From: Phlegmacium glaucopus
Lineage: Eukaryota > Basidiomycota > Agaricomycetes > Agaricales > Cortinariaceae
Direction of reading: 5' to 3'
Length of the DNA: 27,467 nt
Assembly (NCBI GenBank): GCA_015039465.1
Contig: MU130662.1
Coordinates: 38,975-66,441 of the forward strand
The first letter of the stretch is position 1. The number at the start of each line of letters is the position of its first letter. This document shows, piece after piece, positions 1 through 7,976 of the stretch. The position numbers and the translations under genes are program-made. Under the pieces are notes generated by a model that ran no database searches, was not told where the DNA came from, and was given only the letters and a program-made list of their open reading frames with translations.

Positions 1-398
1 GAGTCCTTTGGCTTAGCCGGAGCGGACTCGGAGACGGAATCAGAAACGGTAGAGGCTCGGCCTTTAGCGGAGCTTGCCTTGGCAAGGTTACAGTCAGGAA
101 CGCGATGTCCTGGCTTGCCACAGAAAAGACAAAGTTTATTATCCATCCGGCGTTGCCTTTCTTGCTGGGTAAGTCTACCCCGCGAGTCCAGCTTGCCTTC
201 TAGATTAGGTTTAGGAGGAGTGGAAGATGAAACCTTACCAGAGTCTGCGGGCTTAACAGATTTTTGATCCGAAGGCCGAGACTGTTTACCGGAACTGGAA
301 GAAGGGTTGGAAGAAGAGGGTATGGAGGAGGATGAAGAAGGGGTAGGACCCTTCGGAGGGTTTTGGCGTAGCTGTGGAGCGGATTCCCGACAATGTTC
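1..398 (-). pseudogene. Element A gag, C-terminal part with CCHC zinc knuckle
   Basis: Read leftwards from the second GAACATTG copy, the frame gives EHCRESAPQLRQNPPKG, a serine/proline-rich linker, then a zinc knuckle CLFCGKPGHRVPDC (CX2CX4HX4C, plus-strand 90-131) and another S/A/P-rich stretch to the window edge. Knuckles of this type bind element RNA in nucleocapsid. The frame is open to base 1. It joins the capsid part (1570-2310) in phase only if one copy of the 8-bp repeat and the insertion are removed, which identifies both pieces as one gag. The knuckle lies in a frame that has no start codon of its own. Confidence 0.88.
391..398 (+). repeat. Target-site duplication CAATGTTC, left copy
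   Basis: Exact match to 1571-1578. It brackets the 1.17-kb insertion in element A gag, and both copies occupy the same codons of gag. Confidence 0.8.
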
Positions 399-1570
399 TT
401 GCATACGTTGATGAACATGCTGGTTCCCTGCCTTCGTTTTTCGCATTTTTGGCAGCGACGTCGCTCTACGTCGCCTCTTACACCGACTATTTGCGGTTTT
501 ATTGCATAGATAAGTCTCTGGCCATTCGGTCGTTGCCTCTACTGTCCCAGAAGCTTCCTAAATGCCTTGGCTATATTTCGCTCGTATGATCGCCCCCTTT
601 TCCGGCAGTACCCGGACGACATTAGGTGTTCTGCCTCCCTTTCGCTCCCTTTCACCAGCAGTCATGTGTATAGTCATGCTTTTTCCATATTTGGTAATGC
701 TCACTCGTCTAAGAGTCGTAGGCATGTCCACTGCCCAGACCGACGTCCCCTTATGCTACACCGAATCGTTCGGTGTCAAATCGTCGTTGCTACCCTACCA
801 GTCACTCCTATCCAGCGACAATCACCAGATCGAGAAGTTCCTTAACACCATTGGGCATTTTGGGTCGCTGATCATTTATATTCTTTTATCTCTCTTCGGT
901 TACCTCAAACACATTGTTTTCTTTATTTTTGATACATTTGCCATCGCTCCTTGATCGCCTCTCTATACCACATGTCTCCTGCCGGTCCTCGGAGCGACGA
1001 CCGGTCCTCTTTCATTTATCGCCCACTATCCCTGATGTTTTGTCTCCCCATTTTGCCTAGTCCCTCTTGGACTCCTGTTTCATCATTTTGATTTGTTTTA
1101 TAACTACCCATGTGCAACTTAGCCATGTGATCTCCCCTACCTACTATAAAAACATCCTGTAATTTAGTTACAAGGAATAACAAGAAAGTATCCGCCTCTC
1201 TCCCCAGAGTATTGAATTAAGTCTTGTCATCGTCTCTCTCCTCGTTCGCCTTCGTTTCATTGCATTTTACTGCGAGTCGCCCATACAGCAACTATACTTT
1301 GTCACTGCGTCTCCCCTTTGTCACTGCGTCTCCCCTTTGTCACTGCGTCGCCCCTTCATCACTGCGTCTCCCCTTCGTCACTGCATCTCCCCTTTGTCAC
1401 TACGTCTCCCCTTCGTCACTGCATCGCCACTCGTTTCGCCTGTCTCATATCTCGTCGCCCTACCTTAGTTGGAACCTTTCTGCATATACTTGACTCAGTG
1501 TTTAGGCCACCGAAGCCCCGAGCCGCATCACACCTCAGTTAGTACAGCACCTAGCGTACTGACAGTGTAT
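399..1570. mobile_element. 1.17-kb insertion in element A gag (class unresolved)
   Basis: Flanked by the direct repeat CAATGTTC at 391-398 and 1571-1578. Both copies sit on the same gag codons (GAA CAT TG), so precise loss would rejoin capsid and knuckle in frame. The insert begins TTGCATACG and ends GACAGTGTAT; no TG...CA ends and no clear inverted repeats are visible. A plus-strand TATA-like box (TATAAAAA near 1145) followed by a T/C-rich stretch and a 19-bp tandem array resembles an LTR, but an 8-bp duplication is more typical of hAT-like DNA elements than of LTR elements (4-6 bp). The plus-strand frames at 562-954 and 1224-1542 match nothing I recognise. Either a solo LTR with unclear ends or a non-autonomous DNA element is possible. 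Confidence 0.75.
1298..1430 (+). repeat. 19-bp tandem repeat, seven copies
   Basis: Seven head-to-tail units of consensus TTTGTCACTGCGTCTCCCC, exactly 19 bp each; later copies differ by 1-4 bases (TTCATCACTGCGTCTCCCC, TTTGTCACTACGTCTCCCC). The array lies downstream of the TATA-like box inside the insertion, so it would be transcribed leader if that box is used. Contiguous units without spacers rule out a CRISPR array. Confidence 0.9.
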
Positions 1571-2310
1571 CAATGTTCCCAGTAGCGAGCATCGGCGTTT
1601 TGAGCTTTTTGACGCATCGCGGTTAAAGACCGGGGCTTGCCATTACCTTTGCTGATTTCATCCTTGATTCGGGAAGGTAAACCTTCGTAAAACCTATACC
1701 TCAGAGCAGGCTCGCCCCAAGTACAGCGGACTGCCAAGGAGTTAAACCGGACTAAGTAATCGGAGATACGTTGGCCGTCCTTCATTCGGAGATTGGTGAG
1801 TTCGTGTTCTATGTCGGCGGACTCGTCGTAAGGACCAAAGTTGGACTGAAGTTCGCTGACGAAGAGATCCCAATCTTCAAGCCAAGACGGAGGCTCGTCG
1901 GTGAGACCGGAAATTCCAGGTTCGAACCATTCCTGAGCAACATCCCGGAGATAGGACAGAGCAAATGTTACTCGCTTGGAGTCATCTCGGAATGTGTCGG
2001 AAGAGCTCCGGAAATAGAGCTTGCACTGGAAAAGAAAAGCTTTTAGTTTCTTAGGATCCTTACCCGTGAAGGGTTCGGGCTCTCTAAGTCTGCCAGCCGA
2101 ATCGGACTTGGCTGAAGATTTCCCGAGGGAATTCAAAGCGGAAACGAGTTGATTGATATGAATAGTTGGAGACTCAACTTCGTCCGTAGTACTCCGAGGT
2201 TCATCAATATGACTAGCCTCTTCGACTACATCGGGAATGGGAGTGTTTTCGTGGGACATAATTTCTTGTATCGGTAATTGTGTTTTGGAAGTTTTAGAAC
2301 GAGTTTGCAT
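1570..2310 (-). pseudogene. Element A gag, N-terminal and capsid part, cut by insertion
   Basis: Open frame of 246 residues from the ATG at 2310. Residues 1-60 are acidic and low-complexity (MQTRSKTSKTQLP...). From about residue 75 the retrotransposon gag (Retrotrans_gag) pattern begins: EPFTGKDPKKLKAFLFQCKL, then VAQEWFEPG, WDLFVSELQSNFGP and DISDYLVRF-like helices, ending NADARYWEH. Known role of the family: the structural capsid protein that packages element RNA in cytoplasmic particles. The frame stops right after the GAACATTG copy that borders the 1.17-kb insertion. The rest of gag resumes at 390 on the far side of the insertion. No internal stop is seen, so this copy was probably intact when interrupted. 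Confidence 0.88.
1571..1578 (+). repeat. Target-site duplication CAATGTTC, right copy
   Basis: Partner of 391-398. The gag frame reads YWEH up to this repeat, then hits TGA two bases into the insert. Confidence 0.8.
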
Positions 2311-2323
2311 AGGAGTGGGTGAG

Positions 2324-2335
2324 CAGTTCGAATAT
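2324..2335 (-). promoter_or_regulatory. Element A putative self-primer binding site
   Basis: Minus-strand ATATTCGAACTG lies two bases after the LTR's terminal CA. It is the exact 12-nt reverse complement of CAGTTCGAATAT at 2551-2540, which is where the mRNA 5' end is predicted. No TGG-starting tRNA-complementary site is present in the 27-nt leader. This is the Tf1-type arrangement in which the mRNA 5' end folds back to prime reverse transcription. TTCGAA is itself palindromic, so part of the match could be trivial. Confidence 0.65.
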
Positions 2336-2337
2336 AC

Positions 2338-2910
2338 TGTTAAGTTTAAAACAAAAGGAAGTCACGTCGGAGTTACTCCAGAACGGAACCGGAACAGTAA
2401 CCCGGAAAGGACGTTGGCCTCAGCGTGTGTGCTGTGCCGCCCAGCTCCTAAGGTGTCCTGATTTCGGAACGGAAGAAGAAGTAATAAGACGGAAGACCTC
2501 AGTGACTTAGAGGACAAACAAGAGGAGGAAACAAAGTTGATATTCGAACTGAGGGAAAACATACAAGCTTCGAGTACTTAAATAAAAAAAGGAATAGCAA
2601 CCGAAATATAAAAGATAAATATAAAGTGCTGCGTTCTGCTCCCAGAAGGTCCTGCATTCTTGGGTGAATAATCCATAGCGGGTGTGCTGACTGATGATGG
2701 GAAAGATGATGACAAAGAATAGTGGTAGTGGCAAAGAAGTGATAACGGGTTTGGAGTATAGACGGAGGAACCGGAATGACACGGAGAAGTCTTGGAGTTG
2801 AACATAGGAAGAGTAGTACGGGATATAAGGGAAGGCACTGTACGGAGTACGGACTACCGGAAACAGCTCCGACGGAGCCAGACCGGAGTAACATATAACG
2901 GAATGTAACA
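2338..2910 (-). repeat. Element A 5' LTR (573 bp)
   Basis: Minus-strand LTR with canonical TG...CA ends: it begins TGTTACATTCCG at 2910 and ends ACTTAACA at 2338. It is a diverged homologue of the plus-strand solo LTR at 3443-4022, sharing both termini, the CTCCG-rich first third, the TATTTAAG box and the segment CAGTTCGAATATC. The predicted promoter is TATTTAAG at 2584-2577 (minus). The LTR supplies promoter and polyadenylation signals for the element. The coordinates are fixed at both ends by the solo LTR. Confidence 0.92.
2577..2584 (-). promoter_or_regulatory. Element A LTR TATA-like box
   Basis: TATTTAAG on the minus strand. The segment CAGTTCGAATAT starts 33 nt downstream (2551), the distance expected of a transcription start, and is complementary to the site just after the LTR. 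The solo LTR at 3443-4022 conserves both (TATTTAAG at 3769-3776, CAGTTCGAATAT at 3801-3812). Confidence 0.65.
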
Positions 2911-3437
2911 GAAATGGTCCTTCTCGTCTTGGTGTGATTTTCTTGTTGTAGTTCGTTTTTAGATTTCTGGAGTCTAACCAGACTAGTTGTCCTTCCCGGA
3001 ATGGTTTAAAGTTCGACTTGATTCTATTTTCCATTCGGTGTCTTGCTAGTTCGTGTGCTGCCAGAGCTTCTTCTCTGTCTTTGATTAATTTCCGTGTTCG
3101 TTCTTCAACGGCAGGGAATTGCGTGTTTTCAAATGAAAGGGGAATGGAGATTGGAGATGATCCCATGATCAATTCAAAAGGAGTTTGCGTTCTTCCGGAG
3201 TGTCTTCAGTTGTTGTGGGTGAATTCGAGTGTAGGTAGAGCGGATAACCAGTTCGTTGGGTTGTCGAAGCAATAAATGGAGAGATATGCTTCGATTTCTT
3301 GGTTGAAACGTTCAGTTGTTCTGTCAGACTGAGGATGAAAGGCCGTTGTTTTCGCATGTTCGATTCCAAGTAATTTGAAAAGGTTTTCGAAAGCTTTGGC
3401 GGTGAATCGAGGGTCTCTGTCAGAGATCATTTTGTCA
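2911..3437 (-). pseudogene. Element B integrase core, second half, cut by element A
   Basis: Continues directly from QFGLP across the solo LTR: DKMISDRDPRF (second catalytic Asp), AFHPQSDRTTERFNQEIE (the catalytic Glu is in this helix), WLSALPTLEFTHNN, then TGA at 3206-3208, then RHSGRTQTPFELIMG and the C-terminal domain LARHRMENRIKSNFKPF and GQLVWLDSRNL, ending RREGPF at the element A junction (2910/2911). The D,D35E triad is therefore present in sequence but split. Whether a chromodomain followed cannot be seen. Confidence 0.92.
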
Positions 3438-3442
3438 GGGAG

Positions 3443-4022
3443 TGTTACATTCCGTCACACGTTACTCCGGTCCGACTCCGACGGAGTTGTTTCCGGTAGT
3501 CCGTACTCCGTTCCAGTACTTTCCCTTGTCTCCGACTCTACTCCTCCTACGTCCGACTCCGAGACTTCTCCGTATCACTCCGACTCTTCCGACGATATCC
3601 CAAACACCTTACCACACCTTCGTCATAACAACTATTTCTTTGTCATCACTTTCCCACTATCAGTCAGCACACCAGCTATGGATTATTCACCCCAAGAATG
3701 CAGGACCTTCCGGGAGCAGAACGCAGCATTTATATTTATATTTTATATTTCGGATGCTATTCCTTTTATATTTAAGTACTCGAAACTTGTATGTTTTCCT
3801 CAGTTCGAATATCGACTTAGTTTCCCACTCTTGGTCTTCCTCTAAGTTCTTTGCAACTTCCGGTTCCGCTCCGCTCCGTCTTACTCCGAAATCTAGGACA
3901 CGAAGGTTCTGGGTAGCACAGCACATAAGCTGAGGCTAAGTCCTATCCTTTCCGTGACTCCGTTCCGGTACTCCGTCCGTTACTCCGTCCGAAACTCCGG
4001 AATAGAGTTCTCGAACTTAACA
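3443..4022 (+). repeat. Solo LTR of element A family (580 bp) with 5-bp TSD
   Basis: Plus-strand LTR, TGTTACATTCCG...CGAACTTAACA, flanked by GGGAG at 3438-3442 and 4023-4027. Removing the LTR and one GGGAG rejoins B's integrase exactly (QFGLP + DKMISDRD). This is the product expected from LTR-LTR recombination of a full element. It holds the same promoter module as element A's LTR and at least fourteen CTCCG pentamers. Clearly diverged from the 2338-2910 copy, so it comes from a separate insertion. Confidence 0.95.
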
Positions 4023-4906
4023 GGGAGTCCGAACTGTTTGTAAAGGTTGTCGAGCAAAAATTGGGCGATGTCTTCGGAGGTACATGTTTTTGCGCAAGGG
4101 ATAAGAATCACCCCCTTCGTAAGCCCGTGGTCGACCACGACCAGTACAGCGTCTTTGCCGTCAATAGGTGGTAGGTCTGTAATCAGGTCCATTGAGCAGT
4201 TCGCAAAAGGTCTAGAATCCTTTGGTCCTTCGATCGGTAGAAATGACGGTTTTGACGGGTTCCTGTTGATCTTAAACTGTTGACAATTGGAACATCCTTT
4301 CACATAGTTCTTCACAAAAGTACGGAGTCCAGGCCACCAGTAATGCTGAGAGATAGAATTGTACGTTTCTAATTCTCCTGGGTGTCCTGCGGTTGGTGCA
4401 TCGTGGAATTGTTTCACTAGTTTCAGACGAAGCTCTCGGTTTTGTGGAATGTAATTCTTCCCTTTGTAGAATAAGATCGGTTTCCCCATGAATTCTTCAG
4501 TCGACCAGTCTTCAAGATCGCTTTTCAAATTAGAAGGGCCTTTTTCGAGTAGAGAGCGTAACGCATCGGCGGCGTCGGTGTCTATATCGGTGGAGTTGGC
4601 AATCTGTTCCTGTAAGTCCAGGTCGACCAGATTAACAAATAAAGAGTCCGGTAACATCGTGATGTCTTCGTTGTTGTTGTCATCTTTAGGGCAGAGATCA
4701 GCTCGTCGAGATAGAGCGTCGGATTGGATCATCTTGTTTCCGGGTAAATGAATGAGATTGACATTGAATTCCGAGAGGAATAGCGACCATCGAGCTTGTC
4801 GTCTGTTCAATTTCTGTGCATTTCGGTAATAAGTCAGATTCTTGTGATCAGAGTAGACAGTTGTTGTATGTTCAGATCCAAGGATGTAGTGTCTCCAGTC
4901 AGTCAA
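4023..4906 (-). pseudogene. Element B RNase H end and integrase N-terminal part
   Basis: Open frame reading YILGSEHTTTVYSDHKNLTY (RNase H DHK box), then LNRRQARWSLFLSEF, a linker, and the integrase zinc-binding HHCC domain: FHDAPTAGHPGELETY, YWWPGL and CSNCQQFK. The catalytic core starts with SMDLITDLPP (first Asp of DDE). The frame runs up to QFGLP at the target duplication GGGAG and is then cut by the solo LTR. The core resumes with DKMISDRDPRF at 3437. Integrase inserts the cDNA into the genome. Confidence 0.93.
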
Positions 4907-5223
4907 AGCTCGTATGATTGCTAGGAGTTCACAATCATAGATTTCATAGTTTCATTCAGTAGGGGAAAAGCTTTTTGATAGGAAAGCTACGGGGTGTCGG
5001 TCTCTGTTCATGTCTGTCTGTGTAAGGACTGCGCCTGATGCGTATTTCGAAGCATCGGATTCGATTTGGAAGGTCGGGTTGGGTCGGGCATTCGTAAAAC
5101 CGGTTCTTCAGTAAAGCGTTGTTTCAACATTTCGAAAGTTTCCTGGCATTTATCCGTCCATTCAAAGGGTGTGTCTTTCTTCAAAAGATTGTTCAACAGT
5201 TGACATAGGTCAGAGAAGTGTCA
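4907..5223 (-). pseudogene. Element B RNase H region, frameshifted
   Basis: After the TGA at 5221-5223 the connection reads LLNNLLKKDTPFEWTDKCQ and RFTEEPVLRMPDPTRP. A 1-nt frame slip near 5070 then moves the sequence to QIESDASKYASGAVLTQTD, where SDAS carries the first RNase H catalytic Asp. The frame continues HPVAFLSKSFSPTE to a TGA at 4952-4954, then NYEIYDCELLAI (catalytic Glu) and ALTDWRHYILG into the next segment. RNase H degrades the RNA strand of the RNA:DNA hybrid and would trim a self-primer. Confidence 0.88.
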
Positions 5224-6783
5224 GATGAATTGTCGGTAAAAGTTTCCGAATCCTAAAAAGGATCGTACTTCTTTAACAGAGGTAGGAGTTGGCCAGTCTC
5301 AGATACCCTTGAGTTTGGTTGGGTCCATAGAGATCTTGCCTTCTTCAATGATCATTCCAAGATATTTGACTTTCTTCTTATTGAATTCGCATTTCTTTGG
5401 TTTCAAATAGAGATCGTTTTCCCGTAGACGTTGTAAGACCTTCTTCGTAATTTCTTCGAGATCCTTTTCATTCTTTGCAAAGATTAGGATGTCGTCCATG
5501 TAGACAATGATATAGTCGCCTTCGATGAGATCTTCAAAGATAGAGTCCATCATTGCTTGAAATGTTGCCGGTGAGTTGCACATTCCGAAGAACATTACTG
5601 TCGGTTCGAATAATCCTCGATTTGTTTTGAACACAGCTTTCCATTCATCTCCTTTTGCAATCCAAACGTTGTTGTAACCTCTTAGGACGTCAAACTTTGT
5701 GAAGCAAGTTGCGCCTTTGAGTTTGTCCATGATTTCGGTGATGAGCGGGAGTGGATAAGCATTCTTGACTGTGTGTTCATTCAGATATTGGTAATCTTGA
5801 CAGGGTCGTAGTTTTCCGTCTTTTTTTGATACAAAGAAGAAAGGTGAAGCCATCGGGGATTTCGATTTTTGAATGTATTTTTGGTTGAGATTCTCTCTGA
5901 GGAATTTGTCCAATTCGATTTGTTCTGCCGGTGTAAGGTTATACGTTTTGAAAGATTTCGGTTGAAAAGTTGGTTTCATTTCGATCTTGTGGTCCCAGGG
6001 TCGTTCTTCAGGAAATCTGTCCGCCTTTTTCTCATCAAATACATCTAAGTATTCATGATACTCCGGTGGTACTATTTTTTTGACAGGGATGTCAGGCTTG
6101 ATGTCGTATTTCATAGCCAGATCTTGTGAAGCAGAAGTTTTCGCATTGATCCAATATTCGTTGTCCATTTCGCCATTGATAAAAGCGACGAGTACTGATA
6201 TTTCATCATCGTCGGTGGGGTTCTGTGTTCGATTAAGATATTCTTCAATATCGTCTTCATCTTCAACAGTAGTGGGTTTAGAGGGTGTCCTGAAAATCAG
6301 TTTCCGTGGTTGTTCTTCTTTCGTTTGTTCGGGTTCGCGCCATGTAAGGGTTTCCTTCTTCCAGTTTATTTCAGGATTGTTTTCTTTAAGCCAAGTGGCT
6401 CCAAGAATAATCTTGTGTTTCCCTAATCCGGTAACTAAAAGTCGGTTCATCTTCTTTCGTCCTAGTACATTGATCTCGAGGTTTACGTAATGTTTGATTG
6501 TTCCTCATTTGTTCAGGGTACCATCAAAGTTAAAAACCTTGATGGGAACTTTTAAGGTTTTGATCATAAATTTTTGTGTTCTCACGAAGTTTTGGTCAAT
6601 GAATTTTCCGTCTGCGCCAGAGTCGATAAAGGCTTGTTCGATGATTTCCGGATCTTCTTGTGTTTCGCTCATTATGGAAATAGGTATTTTCATTTGGTGT
6701 ATATTTAAACGAGGTACTAAGCAATTGGATATGGATAGCGTGGGAGAAACTGACATCGATTCAGTTCTCCACTTTAAAAATCC
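5224..6783 (-). pseudogene. Element B pol: aspartic protease and reverse transcriptase
   Basis: Protease: FIDSGADGKFID (the catalytic DSG triplet in its DSGA form) near 6620, continuing to ILGATWLKENNPEINW near 6390. Reverse transcriptase: KFLRENLNQKYIQKSKSPMA, FFVSKKDGKLRPCQDYQYLN, LPLITEIMDKLKGATCFTKFD (first catalytic Asp), FGMCNSPATFQAMMDSIFED and the catalytic YMDDILIF box near 5500, then the thumb (YLKPKKCEFNKKKVKYLGMI). In-frame TGA codons at 6505-6507 and 5299-5301 break it; each restores Arg if read as CGA. The enzymes mature Gag-Pol and copy RNA into DNA. Confidence 0.95.
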
Positions 6784-6786
6784 TCA
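6772..6786 (-). promoter_or_regulatory. Candidate -1 frameshift site between element B gag and pol
   Basis: The gag frame ends GAG GAT TTT TAA. The pol frame is entered by stepping back one base within the five-T run (TTT TTA AAG TGG) and then stays open for 90 codons into protease. Slippage of a Phe codon at a stop would join gag and pol. In a degenerate copy a simple 1-nt indel explains it equally well. Confidence 0.35.
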
Positions 6787-7781
6787 TCTCCTACTTCAAC
6801 AATCTTTTCTTCTTCTTCGATTCCAAGCTGGAGGTTGGCGAGCTTCTCGTGTTCGTCTCGGCTCAATCCTTTGATCAAGGCGTGAATGTCTTTGACCGTC
6901 GGTTTCTTCTGGGTGTTTCTGTTGTTGTTATTCGAGGATCCTTGGTTTTTGCTTCCTTGGTGTCCTCCTCGTTTCTCTTTGCAGTCTCTGGAGATGTGGC
7001 CGGGCTTGTCGCACTTGAAACAGAGGCCTTTGCACATGTACTCCCCTCGTTTCTCATAACTCATTGCATCAACATCCATAGCGTCAGGGTCGTTTCGTCG
7101 GTTTGAGGACCAGTTTCATCCTTCATACTTTGGTTTCTCTTCTCGGTAGGCTGGGTCGTACGGTTTCTTGTTCGGTTGTTCTGATTGTAAAAGTGCCATA
7201 GCAAATCGGTATTGCGAATCGTATTGAATCGCTCTGTTCTTCCAGCCTTTGATGGTCATAGGGACATCAAGGGACAGTAAGATCTTTCGTGTCAGAGATG
7301 GGTTGAGGATTTTTTGAAACATCGAGATCAGATGAATGTTGTCTGATGCAGTTGTTTCTTCTAATCCGGCCTGTCTTGTCAAAAGGGTGAATTCCGTAAC
7401 GACTTGTTCCGCCGATTTCTTTCCTTGTCGGAGTAAGGTTAGTTGGTGGATGGCGTCTTGGGTTCTGTTTACTTCTTTGAATTGTTCTTTGATTGTGTCA
7501 TAGAAAGCGGCGAGGGTCGGGAGGACAATGTCTCCAGTAGGAGTGGTGATGCTGTCGATCCAACTTTCTTTCCATTGTGCCGCTTCTCCTCTGTTCATGA
7601 AAGAGAGGATGAACGCTATCTTTGGTCCATCTTCAAAGTAGATTTTGTCGTTGACTGTTAAGTAAATTTTACATTCCTGTAGGAACGTCTTCACTTTTCG
7701 TCGGTCACCGTTGAAAGGCGTCGGTTTGTTGATGTTCATTTCTCTCGGGCCTGGTTGAAGAGCAGAGGTTTCTCCAGCCAT
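6774..7781 (-). pseudogene. Element B gag with CCHC zinc knuckle, one premature stop
   Basis: ATG at 7781. Residues 15-190 match retrotransposon gag: KPTPFNGDRRKVKTFLQECK, FILSFMNRGEAAQWKE, FYDTIKEQFKEV, LTLLRQGKKSAEQVVTEFTL. An in-frame TGA (7116-7118, after KPKYEG) interrupts it. The same frame then continues through CFKCDKPGHISRDC (CX2CX4HX4C) and a Q/N-rich and acidic tail ending EVGDEDF before TAA at 6774-6776. Pol follows in the -1 frame. Family role: capsid and nucleocapsid. A CGA or TGG to TGA change would explain the stop. Confidence 0.9.
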
Positions 7782-7963
7782 TGTTGGTTTGTTCGGTTTT
7801 GGTTTGTTGTTGTAGAAGTAAGAAGTCTTTGCTCTATCTTCTTATACTGGATCAAGTATTTAACTTTTCACAGTATTCGTTCGGTTCAGTTTGTCGGTGT
7901 TTTGGTTTTGGGTTCGGCTAGATATAACCAACGCTTCTAAGAAGAAAGCGTGTAGAAATACTG

Positions 7964-7975
7964 TAGCTAATTCTT
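7964..7975 (-). promoter_or_regulatory. Element B putative self-primer binding site
   Basis: Minus-strand AAGAATTAGCTA begins one base after the LTR's terminal CA. It is the exact 12-nt reverse complement of TAGCTAATTCTT at 8150-8139, just downstream of the TATA box. No obvious tRNA-complementary TGG site directly follows the LTR. The same logic as element A with a wholly different sequence supports a self-priming mechanism. Confidence 0.7.
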
Positions 7976-7976
7976 T

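Larger units (their letters stand above)
1..2910 (-). mobile_element. Element A: Ty3/gypsy LTR retrotransposon, 5' part, nested in element B
   Basis: Minus-strand LTR element made of a 5' LTR (2338-2910), a 27-nt leader, gag from 2310 and a CCHC knuckle at 90-131; pol would lie left of base 1. Its LTR begins TGTTACATTCC at 2910, immediately after element B's integrase codons reading EGPF, so A inserted into B in the same orientation. The right-hand target flank is GAAAT (2911-2915); the matching copy should be beyond the window. A's gag is itself split by the insertion at 399-1570. Assignment to Ty3/gypsy rests on the gag fold, the knuckle and the Tf1-like leader. No RT is visible for this element, so clade placement is inference. 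Confidence 0.85.

Noticed and set aside
562..954. 130-residue plus-strand frame inside the 399-1570 insertion
   Set aside because: Low-complexity, hydrophobic, no recognisable motif; overlaps an equally long frame at 567-845. Probably chance openness in mobile DNA.
1298..1430. CRISPR-like repeat array
   Set aside because: Units are contiguous with no spacers, the host is eukaryotic, and the array lies within a mobile insertion.
2507..3172. Continuous 221-residue minus frame running from integrase into the LTR
   Set aside because: Only the part right of 2911 is integrase; after EGPF the frame enters element A's LTR, so the C-terminal two-thirds is readthrough, not a fusion protein.
3980..4022. 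Integrase tail reading VKFENSIPEFRTE
   Set aside because: This is LTR sequence read past the GGGAG target site; the true continuation is DKMISDRDPRF at 3437.
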